A DNA stretch of 64,000 bases from Truepera radiovictrix DSM 17093 (GTDB lineage Bacteria > Deinococcota > Deinococci > Deinococcales > Trueperaceae). Each line of letters starts with the position of its first letter. Positions within the stretch are counted from its first letter, which is position 1. The position numbers were made by a program, and so were the translations under genes. Positions 23,611 to 31,823 of the stretch are shown here, piece after piece. The stretch covers positions 1,927,001 to 1,991,000 of the forward strand of contig NC_014221.1 of NCBI RefSeq assembly GCF_000092425.1, given 5' to 3'. The notes under the pieces were generated by a model, which was given only the letters and a program-made list of their open reading frames with translations, was not told the origin of the DNA and did no database searches.

Positions 23611-24594
23611 ATGACGCACGTGTTTTCGACGCGACCGAGAGCCCCTCACGGCGTGCGCGCCTTAGGCGTGCTCGTCGCGCTCCTGTGCCTTTTAGGGGCG
23701 GCCCGCGCGCAGACCTTGGGCGGCGCCCTAAGCGTCGCCAGCACCGGCGCGCTCGAGCCCGAGCTGCAGCTGCGCGACCTCGCCCTAGAGGGCGTCACCC
23801 TCGACCTGCGCGCGGCGCTCCCTGTGGGAGGCGCCCCCTCTGGGGGCGCCTTGGCGCGCACACGCACCTCGTTCGGGCCGCTCGGGACGGTCGCTTTGAT
23901 CGGCCGCGCCGACGCGAGCGCCGCGGGCGCCTTCGACTTCGGGGTGTCGGCGACGGGCGCCTTGGCGCAGTGGGGTTTCGACGGGGCCCTGGGGGTGTTT
24001 AACCGCAACCCCGGCGCTTTTGCCCCCTTCGGCGCTTTCGACCTCGCCGCGCGGCCCTTTCTAGCGCCCACGGGGGGCGTCGGCGCGCTCCTCACGGTCG
24101 GGCTCACGCGGCGCGTGACGCGCACCACCCTACTCGAGCTGAAGCCGACGGCCTACCTCGCCGCCGCGGGGGCCGGTGGGCGGCTCGAGGGGGCGCTGCA
24201 GCTGCGGCGGCTGGTCGCTAACGACACCGGCGCGGTGATCCTCCTCGCCGCCGCCCCCCCCGAGGGGGGAACGTTCGGCGCAGCGGGGTTCGAGTACCGC
24301 CTCAGCCGCGCGGGGCTGCCGCCACTCAGCGCCGCGCTCCTCGTGGGCGTCGGGGAGGCAGGCGTCCGGCCGGGGCTGCGCGCCGCGGTCTCCGGTGAAG
24401 CGCGGGGGCTGCGCTACCGCGCCGCACTCTCGGCCGAACCCTACCGCACCGAGGCCCCCCCGTACCGCGCCGCCGTGGGCGTCAACGCGGCCCTCGGCGG
24501 CGGCACTGCGGGGCTTGAGCTCGGCGCCGCACCCGGCAACCCCTTCGGCGTCCCGCCGCTGCTGCTCCGGGCGACCTACGCCTTCGACCTCTAG
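23611..24594 (+). CDS. Exported beta-rich protein, possible outer-membrane barrel
   Basis: From the ATG at 23611 the protein has 327 residues. A signal peptide (RALGVLVALLCLLGAARAQ) ends at ARAQ. The rest is rich in Gly, Ala and alternating hydrophobic residues (TTLLELKPTAYLAAAGAGGRL; LLRATYAFDL), and the C-terminus ends in an aromatic-x-aromatic-like strand (YAFDL), as outer-membrane barrels often do. I recognise no named family. A longer frame from 22921 would overlap glgP and is not used. It stands alone between glgP and a convergent PEGA gene. Confidence 0.6.
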   Translation: MTHVFSTRPRAPHGVRALGVLVALLCLLGAARAQTLGGALSVASTGALEPELQLRDLALEGVTLDLRAALPVGGAPSGGALARTRTSFGPLGTVALIGRADASAAGAFDFGVSATGALAQWGFDGALGVFNRNPGAFAPFGAFDLAARPFLAPTGGVGALLTVGLTRRVTRTTLLELKPTAYLAAAGAGGRLEGALQLRRLVANDTGAVILLAAAPPEGGTFGAAGFEYRLSRAGLPPLSAALLVGVGEAGVRPGLRAAVSGEARGLRYRAALSAEPYRTEAPPYRAAVGVNAALGGGTAGLELGAAPGNPFGVPPLLLRATYAFDL

Positions 24595-24614
24595 GCCGCC
24601 CCGACTACCGACTT

Positions 24615-24642
24615 CTGACTACTGACTACTGACTACTGACTG
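24615..24642 (+). repeat. Heptamer tandem repeat (CTGACTA, four units)
   Basis: Three perfect CTGACTA units and a fourth ending in G. They overlap the last codons and stop of the PEGA gene on the other strand. A further related unit lies just upstream (ACTACCGACTT). Confidence 0.7.
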
Positions 24643-25772
24643 CTCCCCCCGGTCTCCCCCAAAGGCGTCAACGCCCGCGTCTGCAGGTCGAGCTCGAACA
24701 CCCCCGCGTGCGGCAGCTCGAAGGTGAATTCAAGGGCGCTGCCCCCCCGGGTGAGCGTGACGCGGTGCGTCCCCGGCCGGAGGTTGGGGGCGAAGTTGCG
24801 GGGGCGCGCCACCCCGTCGATGGCCACCTCGAAGCCGGGGAGCGGCGTCCAGAAGACGAGGTTGCTGTAGCGCGGCTCGAGGTGCACCTCGGGAACGCGC
24901 GTGACGAAAAAGTTGCGCACCGCCACCGACTGCGTCTCGCTGCGAAACCCCGGGCGCACGAGCCGCAGCGTCCGCACCCCCGGCGCCGCCTCCACCGTGA
25001 GCGGGGTGCGCCCCATCAGGCGACCATCGACGAACACGTCGGCCGCAGGGGTGCTGCGCACGAGGATGCTGCCGCCGCGGATCTCGGTCAGGGAGAAGTT
25101 TAAGAATTCGGCCTGCTCCGGCCCCAGCGTGAGGGTGTCGCTCTGGGGCACGAACCCGGGCGCTCGCACCTCGACCTCGTAGGCGCCGGGGGCGAGCTGC
25201 AAGGGACCCAAGCTCGCCGTCTCCCCCACCAAGATGCCGTTAATGTACACCTCGGCGCCGCGCGGCTGGCTGGTGACGAACAGGCTCGCCGTGCCCCGCG
25301 CGGGCGCCTGCCCGGGCGCGACAAAGGCGCCGACGCTGCGCGTCAGGGGGGCAACGGCGCTCATCACGTTGCTCGGGTCAAGCGGCTGGCTGAACACGTC
25401 CGACGAACGCTGTGTGCGCGCGTCGGTCACCAGGAGGTTGACCGAGTAGGGCCCCTCGCGCAGACCGCCACTCGGCGCCAGGATCTCCCCCGACACGCTG
25501 TAGCGCCCGCCGCCCAGTTCGGCGATCGCCGCGGCGACCTCGGGTGTGAGGTGGCTCGTCAAGGGGGGCGGCGCGGTGTCGCTGGCGAGCACCGGCAACC
25601 CCGTGCGCGCCTCGAGCTGCTGGCGAAAGGCCTCCATAAAGCGCTCCACGAGAGGCGTCGGCACCGCGCCCTGGGTCCCGAAAGTCGGCACCACGATGCC
25701 GGCGCGCGCGTTCGGGAGCGCCCCCAAAAGCAGCGCCGCAACCAAAGGCGCCAAAAAACGAACGATAGGCAC
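24633..25772 (-). CDS. Exported PEGA-domain protein
   Basis: The 379-residue protein has a signal peptide (FLAPLVAALLLGALPNARAG) and three PEGA repeats. The first is near 166-230 (TSQPRGAEVYINGILVGET), the second near 235-300 (STPAADVFVDGRLMGRTPL), and a third, more divergent, spans about 302-365. PEGA domains are small surface beta-sandwiches; they have no known enzymatic role and are often repeated in envelope proteins. The N-terminal 150 residues may bind a partner. The GTG start has TATACT exactly six bases upstream, so the mRNA is probably leaderless. The stop codon lies in a heptamer repeat. Confidence 0.85.
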   Translation of the reverse strand: MPIVRFLAPLVAALLLGALPNARAGIVVPTFGTQGAVPTPLVERFMEAFRQQLEARTGLPVLASDTAPPPLTSHLTPEVAAAIAELGGGRYSVSGEILAPSGGLREGPYSVNLLVTDARTQRSSDVFSQPLDPSNVMSAVAPLTRSVGAFVAPGQAPARGTASLFVTSQPRGAEVYINGILVGETASLGPLQLAPGAYEVEVRAPGFVPQSDTLTLGPEQAEFLNFSLTEIRGGSILVRSTPAADVFVDGRLMGRTPLTVEAAPGVRTLRLVRPGFRSETQSVAVRNFFVTRVPEVHLEPRYSNLVFWTPLPGFEVAIDGVARPRNFAPNLRPGTHRVTLTRGGSALEFTFELPHAGVFELDLQTRALTPLGETGGSSQ

Positions 25773-25778
25773 GCGCCT

Positions 25779-25784
25779 AGTATA
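25779..25784 (-). promoter_or_regulatory. Leaderless -10 box of the PEGA gene
   Basis: TATACT on the minus strand, then six bases, then the GTG at 25772. Confidence 0.55.
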
Positions 25785-25810
25785 GCCTCAGGGGCTGCGG
25801 GGTGGGGTGC

Positions 25811-25816
25811 TAGAAT
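25811..25816 (+). promoter_or_regulatory. -10 box of the phosphoesterase-holB pair
   Basis: TAGAAT with an upstream TG (extended -10) lies nine bases before the GTG at 25826. The transcript would have almost no leader. Confidence 0.45.
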
Positions 25817-25825
25817 GGGGGTTCT

Positions 25826-26596
25826 GTGCGGCTTTTGCTCCTTAGCGACCTCCACGCCAACCTCACCGCTTTAGAGGCCGTGCTGCGGCACGCGGAGCGG
25901 CAAGGGTGGGAACGCGCGCTCTTTTTGGGCGACGCCGTCGGTTACTACCCCGACCCCGAAGCGGTGATCACGCGCCTGCGCGAGCTGCCCCTCGAGGCCG
26001 CCCTGCTCGGCAACCACGACGCGCTGCTGCTGCGCACCCCACAGGGAACCGAGGCGCACGAACAACACGAACGCAACGTGGTCACCGACGTGCTTAGGCG
26101 CCAACGCGCGGAGCTCTCGGAAGGGGCGCTGCGCTTTCTCAAGGCGCTGCAACCGGCCGTCACGAGAGCGGCGTGGGAAGCGGTCCACGGCGCGCGCTCC
26201 GAACCCTGGCGCTACCTGAGCAGCTTGCGCCACGCCGAACGGGAGCTCCCCGCCCTAAACCGCGACCTCCTCTTTTTCGGCCACACCCACGTGCCCGCCG
26301 TGTACGCCTTTACCGAACAGGGCACCCTCGCGCTCTCGCGCAGCGTCCCCTTGAGCGTCCGCCCCGAAACCCCTACGACCTACCGCCTCCCCCCCAACGC
26401 CCGCGTGCTCGTCAACCCCGGTTCGGTCGGCCAACCCCGCGACGGCGTCCCCTTGGCCTCGTACATGATCTTCGACGACGAAGCGCGGCGTTTGACCCAC
26501 TACCGGGTCGCCTTTGACCTCGCGCGCGTGAGGCGGCGGGTGCTCGAGGCCGGCTACCCCGAAGCGCTCGCCGCGCGCTTGGAGCGGGGGCAGTGA
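25826..26596 (+). CDS. Calcineurin-like metallophosphoesterase
   Basis: The 256-residue protein shows the five metallophosphoesterase motifs: SDLHAN (D-x-H, residues 7-12), GDAVGYYPDP, GNHD near 62-65, H119 in EAVHGARS, and FGHTHVP near 150-156. The C-terminal NPGSVGQPRDG near 192-202 is typical of the YfcE/MJ0936-like group, which hydrolyses phosphodiesters with two metal ions. The physiological substrate is not predictable. The GTG at 25826 has a -10 box nine bases upstream. Its stop overlaps the start of the holB-like gene by four bases (GTGA), so the two are translationally coupled. Confidence 0.85.
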   Translation: MRLLLLSDLHANLTALEAVLRHAERQGWERALFLGDAVGYYPDPEAVITRLRELPLEAALLGNHDALLLRTPQGTEAHEQHERNVVTDVLRRQRAELSEGALRFLKALQPAVTRAAWEAVHGARSEPWRYLSSLRHAERELPALNRDLLFFGHTHVPAVYAFTEQGTLALSRSVPLSVRPETPTTYRLPPNARVLVNPGSVGQPRDGVPLASYMIFDDEARRLTHYRVAFDLARVRRRVLEAGYPEALAARLERGQ

Positions 26597-27534
26597 GCGT
26601 GGCCCCCGAGCACCCTTTGGCCGTCTTCGGCCACGAGGAGGCAAAACGCGTCCTGCGGACGCTGCGCGCCCACACCCTGCTCTTTACCGGGCCCCCCAGG
26701 GTCGGTCGGCGGCGCGTCGCGCGCTGGTACGCCGCGCTGCTCAACTGCCGCGCCCCGCAGCGCGGGGAGCCGTGCGGCGCGTGCGAGAGCTGCCGCCTCT
26801 TCGCCGCCACGCCGGAGGGTCCAGCGCACCCCGACTACCGCGAGGTCGCCCCCGAACGGGAGACCAAAGCGGGCCGCCGCAGCCGCCGCCCGCAGATCCG
26901 CATCGGCGACCTCGTCGCCCGCGACGACGCCCCCAACCCCTTGGGCCCCTGGCTCGAGGCCCGCCCCCGCTTCCGCACCCGCGTCGGCGTCATCGACGGC
27001 GCCGAGTCGTTGAGCGAGGGCGCCGCCAACGCCTTTCTCAAGTTTCTCGAGGAGCCCCCCTCGTACGCGGTCGTCATCCTGATCGCGCCGAGCGTGCAGA
27101 GCGTCTTGCCGACGCTCGTCTCGCGGAGCGCGCCCGTGCGCTTCGGCGCGGTCCACGTGCCCGCCAAACTCCCCGAGCCCCACCCCGCCGCCCGCTTGGG
27201 CCGCGCGGGCGAGCTTTTAGAGGCCGCCGCCCACCCCGACGCCTTTAGCGCGCAGCTAGCGGTGGTCGACCGCTACCTGTTGGGGTTAGGCAAGGGCCTC
27301 GAGGAGGCGCTCGAGCGGGCCGACGCGCTTGAAAAAGCCTGGTCCGAACGCGCGGAGGTCGCCGAGCTCCTGCGCGCCCGTTTGAGCGCGTGGCCGCCGG
27401 AGCGTTACGCGCGCGCGCTGCACGCTCTTGGGCGCTGCGAGGAGGCGCTCGCGGCCTACGCCGCGCCGAGCGTGGCGGTGCAGGTGTTGACGCTAGAGCT
27501 TCGGGAGCTCGTGCGGGGTGCGCGGGGGCGTTAG
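26593..27534 (+). CDS. holB: DNA polymerase III delta' subunit-like clamp-loader protein
   Basis: The 313-residue protein begins FGHEEAKRVLRTLRAHTLLFTGPPRVG. The P-loop position reads GPPRVGRR, with Arg for the catalytic Lys, as often found in non-hydrolysing delta' subunits. A zinc-binding module follows (NCRAPQRGEPCGACESC, four cysteines near 52-68). VIDGAESLSEGAANAFLKFLEEPP is the Walker B/SRC region of clamp loaders, and LVSRSAPVRF near 176-185 is the sensor segment. It belongs in the beta-clamp loading complex. The GTG start overlaps the phosphoesterase stop. The convergent small gene downstream overlaps its end by four bases. Confidence 0.88.
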   Translation: MSVAPEHPLAVFGHEEAKRVLRTLRAHTLLFTGPPRVGRRRVARWYAALLNCRAPQRGEPCGACESCRLFAATPEGPAHPDYREVAPERETKAGRRSRRPQIRIGDLVARDDAPNPLGPWLEARPRFRTRVGVIDGAESLSEGAANAFLKFLEEPPSYAVVILIAPSVQSVLPTLVSRSAPVRFGAVHVPAKLPEPHPAARLGRAGELLEAAAHPDAFSAQLAVVDRYLLGLGKGLEEALERADALEKAWSERAEVAELLRARLSAWPPERYARALHALGRCEEALAAYAAPSVAVQVLTLELRELVRGARGR

Positions 27535-27803
27535 GTCCAGCTCTCTAGAGCGCCCAACTCAGCCAAAATCTCCTGCTCCGAATAGGTGCGCTCCGAGTAG
27601 GTGCGCCCGGGGCCCTCGGAGATGACCATCGAACCGTAGAACACGGGGCCCGTCCCCCCGAGGCAGCTGCGGCGGTGGCGCGCCCTGAAAAGGTGCAAGT
27701 TGATGGCGGTGAGGTCCTCTGGGGAGAGCGCCGCGAGCTCCTCACGGCTGACGCTCTGGTGACGCAGGCGGTAGACGAAGAGCCGAATCTGCTCGGGGGT
27801 CAT
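27531..27803 (-). CDS. Conserved-looking small protein of unknown function
   Basis: This 90-residue protein (MTPEQIRLFVYRLRHQSVSREEL) is mostly helical and charged and ends with a tyrosine/serine-rich repeat (GRTYSERTYSEQEIL). There is no signal peptide or membrane segment. I recognise no family. A TAAACT box exactly six bases before the ATG supports real expression as a leaderless gene. It is convergent with holB and overlaps it by four bases. Confidence 0.6.
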   Translation of the reverse strand: MTPEQIRLFVYRLRHQSVSREELAALSPEDLTAINLHLFRARHRRSCLGGTGPVFYGSMVISEGPGRTYSERTYSEQEILAELGALESWT

Positions 27804-27809
27804 ACCTAA

Positions 27810-27815
27810 AGTTTA
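27810..27815 (-). promoter_or_regulatory. Leaderless -10 box of the small protein gene
   Basis: TAAACT on the minus strand, then TTAGGT, then the ATG at 27803. Confidence 0.55.
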
Positions 27816-27889
27816 GCAACACGCGGGGGTGCGGGCTTTGTAGCGCACCCCGCGGATGGGTCGGGGTGTCGCGAACGCCCGCTATCGCG

Positions 27890-27895
27890 TACACT
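27890..27895 (+). promoter_or_regulatory. -10 box of the aldolase operon
   Basis: TACACT lies 37 bases upstream of the aldolase start. This gene keeps a Shine-Dalgarno site (GAGAGGAG), so it has a short leader. No good -35 is visible. Confidence 0.4.
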
Positions 27896-27932
27896 CGAGC
27901 ACATCCGCACCGAGGGGGCCGAGAGGAGACCC

Positions 27933-28808
27933 GTGACCCGAGCCAGAATGCAGCGCCTGTTCGGCGCCGACGGCAAGTGTTTCGACGTCGCCATCGACCA
28001 CGGCTTCTTTAACGAACGCACCTTTCTCCCCGGTATCGAGGACCTGGCGGGGGCCGTCCGGACGGTCGTGGCGGCCGGACCCGACGCCGTGCAGCTCTCC
28101 GTCGGGCAGGCGCCGCTCTTGCAGGAGGTGCCCGGCAAGGCCAAACCCGCCCTCGTCCTGCGCGCGGACGTCGCCAACGTCTACGGCCGCGAGCTGCCGC
28201 GCTACCGTTTCAGCCAGCTCATCGGGGCGGCCGTCGAGCAGGCGCTGCGGCTCGACGCCGCCTGCTTGTGCGTCAACCTCTTCTCGCTGCCCGACGCCCC
28301 CGAGGTGCACGCGCAGTGCGTGGCGAACCTCTGCGCGCTCAAACCCGAGGCCGAGCGTTACGGGATGCCGCTCATGGTCGAACCGCTGGTGATGAAGCTC
28401 GGGGGGATGGGCGGCGAGGTCAACGCCGCTAGGCGTCCCGGCGCTGCCGGTAACCTGTACGCCGTAGACGGCGACCTGGAGAAAATCCTGCCGCTGGTCC
28501 GGCAGGCCGTGGAGCTGGGCGCCGACGTCATCAAAGCCGACCCGTGCGACGACCTCAGCGAGTACCACCGCGTCGTAGAGGTGGCCGGCCGCGTGCCGGT
28601 GCTCGTGCGCGGGGGCGGCCGGGCGCCCGACGAGGAGATCTTGGCGCGCACCCACGCGGTGATGCAGCAAGGGGCAAAAGGCATCGTCTACGGCCGCAAC
28701 GTCGTGCAGCACCCCCGTCCCGCCGCCATGACGCGCGCCCTGATGGCTGTCGTGCACGAGGGCGCGGACCCCGGCGCGGCCCTTACGCTCCTCCGGGGGG
28801 CCGCGTGA
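27933..28808 (+). CDS. DhnA/LsrF-type class I aldolase
   Basis: The 291-residue TIM-barrel protein opens with the conserved FDVAIDHGFFN (Asp and His near 19-27). The Schiff-base lysine is in GADVIKADPCDD near 195-206. GRNVVQHPRP near 253-262 is the phosphate-binding end. Such enzymes cleave or transfer aldol units on sugar phosphates (FBP, AI-2 or deoxy-sugar phosphates). It begins a three-gene operon joined by GTGA overlaps to an oxidoreductase and a PfkB kinase, so the likely route is oxidise, phosphorylate, cleave. The sugar is unknown. A GTG start with a strong GAGGAG site is used. Confidence 0.85.
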   Translation: MTRARMQRLFGADGKCFDVAIDHGFFNERTFLPGIEDLAGAVRTVVAAGPDAVQLSVGQAPLLQEVPGKAKPALVLRADVANVYGRELPRYRFSQLIGAAVEQALRLDAACLCVNLFSLPDAPEVHAQCVANLCALKPEAERYGMPLMVEPLVMKLGGMGGEVNAARRPGAAGNLYAVDGDLEKILPLVRQAVELGADVIKADPCDDLSEYHRVVEVAGRVPVLVRGGGRAPDEEILARTHAVMQQGAKGIVYGRNVVQHPRPAAMTRALMAVVHEGADPGAALTLLRGAA

Positions 28809-29950
28809 GCCGCCCCTTGCGCTTCGGCGTGATCGGCCTCGGGCTGATGGGGCGCGAGTTCGCCAGCGCCGCCGCGCGCTGGTGCCACCTCGAGGACCTG
28901 GGCGTCCACCCGGTCATCACCGCCGCGTGCGATACGAACCCCGGGGCGCTCGAGTGGTTCCGCCGCCACGTGCCGACGCTGCGCCTGGTGACGCCCGACT
29001 ACCGCGAGCTGCTGGCGCACCCCGAGGTGGACGCGGTCTACTGCGCGGTGCCGCACCACCTGCACGAGCAGCTCTACTGCGACATCATCCGATCGGGCAA
29101 GCACCTCTTGGGCGAAAAGCCCTTCGGCATCGACAAAGAGGCGAACGCGCGCATAGGTGAGGCCATCGCCGCGCACCCGGAGGTGCTGGTGCGCTGCTCG
29201 TCGGAGTTCCCCTTCTTCCCCGGCGCGCAGGCGGTCTTTGGGGCGGTGCGCTCGGGGAGGTTGGGGCGAATCATCGAGCTCGAGGCCGGCTTTTTGCACT
29301 CGAGCGACCTCGACCCCGACAAACCCCTCAACTGGAAGCGGATGGCGCGCTTTAACGGCCTTTACGGCTGCCTGGGCGACCTCGGCTTGCACGTGCTGCA
29401 CCTCCCGCTGCGCCTCGGTTGGCGTTTCGAGAACGTCCACGCGCTCCTCTCCAACCTCGTCCCCGAACGCCCCGACGGCCGCGGCGGGCGCGCCCCCTGC
29501 GACACCCCGGACAACGCCACGCTCGCCTGCGACGCCTACGCGGACGGCCCGGAGGGTAGGGTGACCTTCCCCGCCCTGTTGCACACCAAACGCATCGCCC
29601 CCGGCGAGACCAACACCTGGTTTATCCGCGTGCACGGGATGCGGGGCTCCGCCGAGTTCTCGACGAAGTACCCCAAGACCTTCCGCTTCATGACCTATAA
29701 GGGGGGCGCGCAGGTGTGGGGGCACCAGGACCTCGGTTTTGAGAGCGTCTACAAGACCATCACCGGGAGCATCTTCGAGTTCGGCTTCACCGACGCCGTG
29801 CTGCAGATGTGGGCCGCCTTCTGCGACGAGGTCGCCCACGGCCGCGAAAGGATGCGCGGGGGCTTCTGGTGCGCCACCCCCGAGGAGGCCGCCGAGAGCC
29901 ACCGCCTCTTCACCGCCGCCCTGGCGTCGCAGCGCGCGAGGACGCCGTGA
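28805..29950 (+). CDS. Gfo/Idh/MocA family oxidoreductase
   Basis: From the GTG at 28805 (overlapping the aldolase stop as GTGA) the protein has 381 residues. The Rossmann motif GVIGLGLMGREF (9-20) is followed by the family signature GEKPFGID near 100-107. A DLGLHVLHL helix near 193-201 carries the catalytic-site His. These enzymes oxidise or reduce a ring or chain hydroxyl of sugars, inositols or uronates with NAD(P). It works with the PfkB kinase and aldolase of the same operon. The C-terminal domain is larger than in many relatives (WKRMARFNGLYGCLGDLGLH), so the substrate may be bulky. A longer frame from 28544 lies inside the aldolase gene and is discarded. Confidence 0.9.
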   Translation: MSRPLRFGVIGLGLMGREFASAAARWCHLEDLGVHPVITAACDTNPGALEWFRRHVPTLRLVTPDYRELLAHPEVDAVYCAVPHHLHEQLYCDIIRSGKHLLGEKPFGIDKEANARIGEAIAAHPEVLVRCSSEFPFFPGAQAVFGAVRSGRLGRIIELEAGFLHSSDLDPDKPLNWKRMARFNGLYGCLGDLGLHVLHLPLRLGWRFENVHALLSNLVPERPDGRGGRAPCDTPDNATLACDAYADGPEGRVTFPALLHTKRIAPGETNTWFIRVHGMRGSAEFSTKYPKTFRFMTYKGGAQVWGHQDLGFESVYKTITGSIFEFGFTDAVLQMWAAFCDEVAHGRERMRGGFWCATPEEAAESHRLFTAALASQRARTP

Positions 29951-31107
29951 GCGCTTCGGGCACACCGGAGGCGCGGCCGCCCAAACGGGTCGTCGTCGCC
30001 GGGCACGTCTGCCTCGACCTCATCCCGAGCTTTGAGGCCACGGGCGAGGGGGCGCGGCTCGAGCCCGGCAGCCTGCTCGAGGTGGGCGCGGCGACGCTCG
30101 CCCCCGGCGGCGGGGTCGCCAACGTCGGCGGGGCGCTCCTCAAGCTGGGGGTCCCCGCGCGGCTTATCGGCAAGGTCGGCGACGACGCCTTCGGCGGACT
30201 TCTAGCGGGGCTCTTGGGGACGCCGAACCTCATCCGCGCCCCCGGGGAGAGCACCTCCTACACGGTGGTGCTCTCCCTCCCCGGCAGCGACCGCATCTTT
30301 TTACATCATTCCGGCTGCAATGACACCTTTACCCCCGAGGATATCGACTTCAGCGCGCTCGCGGAAGCCGACCTCCTCTACTTTGGCTACCCGCCCCTGA
30401 TGCGGCGCCTCTACGAGGACGGCGGAGAAGCGTTTGCCGCCTTTTTGGAGCGGGTCAAAGGGCTCGGCCTCACCACCGCCCTCGACCTCGCCATGCCCGA
30501 CCCGCAGGGGCGCTCGGGCCGCGCCGACTGGCCCGCCTTTTTAGCGCGAGTGCTGCCCTTTGTCGACCTCTTTATGCCGTCTCTGACCGAGGTCGCCTGG
30601 ATGCTCGGGGAAGAGCCCTCGCCGGCGGACCCGGCCTCGCTGGAGCGGTTCGCGCGGGGGCTTTTGGCGTGCGGCGCGCGCGCCGTCGGGCTCAAGTTGG
30701 GCGAGCGCGGCCTCTACCTCAGGACCGCCGACGCGCCGCTAGCGCTCGGGCGCGCTGCCCCCGACGACCTCACCCGCTGGGCGGGGCGCGAGCTGCTCTC
30801 GCCGGTCTTCGAGGCCGCCGTGCGGGGCACGACCGGCGCCGGCGACGCCACCGTGGCGGGCTTTCTAGCGGGGTTCGTGCGCGGGGAGACCCCGGAGCGC
30901 TGCCTCGAGCTCGCCTGCGCGGTCGGCGCCGCCAGCGTCGAGGCCGCCGACGCGGTGAGCGGCGTGCCCAGTTGGGCGGGGCTCGGTGAGCGCTTGGCGC
31001 GCGGGTGGCGCCGCGCGGCGCCGCACCCGGGCGCTGCTTACGGGGACCCCGCGTACTGGCGCGCTGGACCGAACGGGGTGTGGCGGGGGCGGCGCGACCC
31101 GAGCTGA
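29947..31107 (+). CDS. PfkB-family sugar/nucleoside kinase
   Basis: The GTG at 29947 overlaps the previous stop (GTGA), giving 386 residues. GGGVANVGGALLKLGVPARLIGKVGDDAFG near 56-84 is the PfkB substrate-binding signature 1. GTTGAGDATVAGFLAGFV near 296-313 is signature 2, with catalytic Asp303. TALDLAMPDPQG and LFMPSLTEVAWML are typical core segments. It phosphorylates a sugar or sugar alcohol with ATP. Last gene of the aldolase-oxidoreductase-kinase operon. The C-terminal 40 residues are Arg/Gly rich and extend past the usual fold. No terminator is obvious downstream. Confidence 0.88.
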   Translation: MSASGTPEARPPKRVVVAGHVCLDLIPSFEATGEGARLEPGSLLEVGAATLAPGGGVANVGGALLKLGVPARLIGKVGDDAFGGLLAGLLGTPNLIRAPGESTSYTVVLSLPGSDRIFLHHSGCNDTFTPEDIDFSALAEADLLYFGYPPLMRRLYEDGGEAFAAFLERVKGLGLTTALDLAMPDPQGRSGRADWPAFLARVLPFVDLFMPSLTEVAWMLGEEPSPADPASLERFARGLLACGARAVGLKLGERGLYLRTADAPLALGRAAPDDLTRWAGRELLSPVFEAAVRGTTGAGDATVAGFLAGFVRGETPERCLELACAVGAASVEAADAVSGVPSWAGLGERLARGWRRAAPHPGAAYGDPAYWRAGPNGVWRGRRDPS

Positions 31108-31414
31108 ACTCAGCCGCGCGGCCAGATGGGGCGCAGCTCCCGCGCCTCGAGGGTTACGCGACCAGAACAAGGCGACGAGCACATAGTGCTGAGCAGAAGA
31201 AGTTGAAGCGCCTGCAGATCGCGCCGGCCTGCTCCAACTTGCCCGTCGACCGCGGGTGCGGATACTCGCACTGGACACGCCAAAGACCTACAAAGACATC
31301 AACGTGATGCGCGCCCTGGGGGTACCTTATAATCTTGGATACCTGACGTTTACCCGTATGGGCGGTGTGACGGATCCGTTCGAGGCCAGGCAGCTCTCGT
31401 GGAGGAGTCTTGTG

Positions 31415-31558
31415 ATGACAACACTGACTCGTGAGCAAATCTCGCACCTGGTCCAGTTCATCCAACCGGCAACGACCCTTGCCACGCTGCCGGGCGCGGC
31501 CAACCTGAGCGGCGCGGGAAAGCGGCCGCCGAAACGGACGCGCGTTGGGTATGGATAA
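31415..31558 (+). CDS. Possible 47-residue ORF in the decay zone
   Basis: An ATG at 31415 sits seven bases after a strong GGAGGAG site and reads MTTLTREQISHLVQFIQ to a basic tail (RPPKRTRVGYG). No family is recognised. A TATAAT box at 31328-31333 lies upstream but without a fitting -35. It may be the 5' end of a gene that has lost the rest. Between 31108 and 31414 there is nothing else I can support. Confidence 0.3.
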   Translation: MTTLTREQISHLVQFIQPATTLATLPGAANLSGAGKRPPKRTRVGYG

Positions 31559-31814
31559 TCCCCACGACCGTCATCAAGGCGCAGAGGAGGGTTGGCTTTT
31601 GCTCGCGGCTGGGCTTAGCTCACGCACCGAGAAGCTCGGCGCCGTGCTGGAAGCAGTCCTGTGCCAACCCAACCCGGTCGTGGACTTCCGGGACATCTTT
31701 GGCCGACACGGCCGGAAGGAGCTGCTGTTGTCCGATGGGTTGCAACCCAGTCTAGCGGGGCAGAAGACCATCTCGCGCAGCCTCGTCCGGATGCTGGCAC
31801 AGCTATTCAGATAG
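31545..31814 (+). pseudogene. C-terminal remnant of an SGNH/GDSL hydrolase
   Basis: The 89-residue frame ends LLLSDGLQPSLAGQKTISRSL, which aligns in form with the terminal catalytic block of SGNH hydrolases (D-G-x-H-P-S/N-x-x-G). Here the catalytic His is Gln. Nothing upstream encodes the GDSL serine block or the GxND block. The piece therefore looks like the tail of a lost esterase/lipase gene, now without an active site. It precedes the DUF5996 gene by nine bases, and lies in a stretch of fragments with lower GC than the flanking operons. Confidence 0.45.
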
Positions 31815-31823
31815 AAGGTCCTT

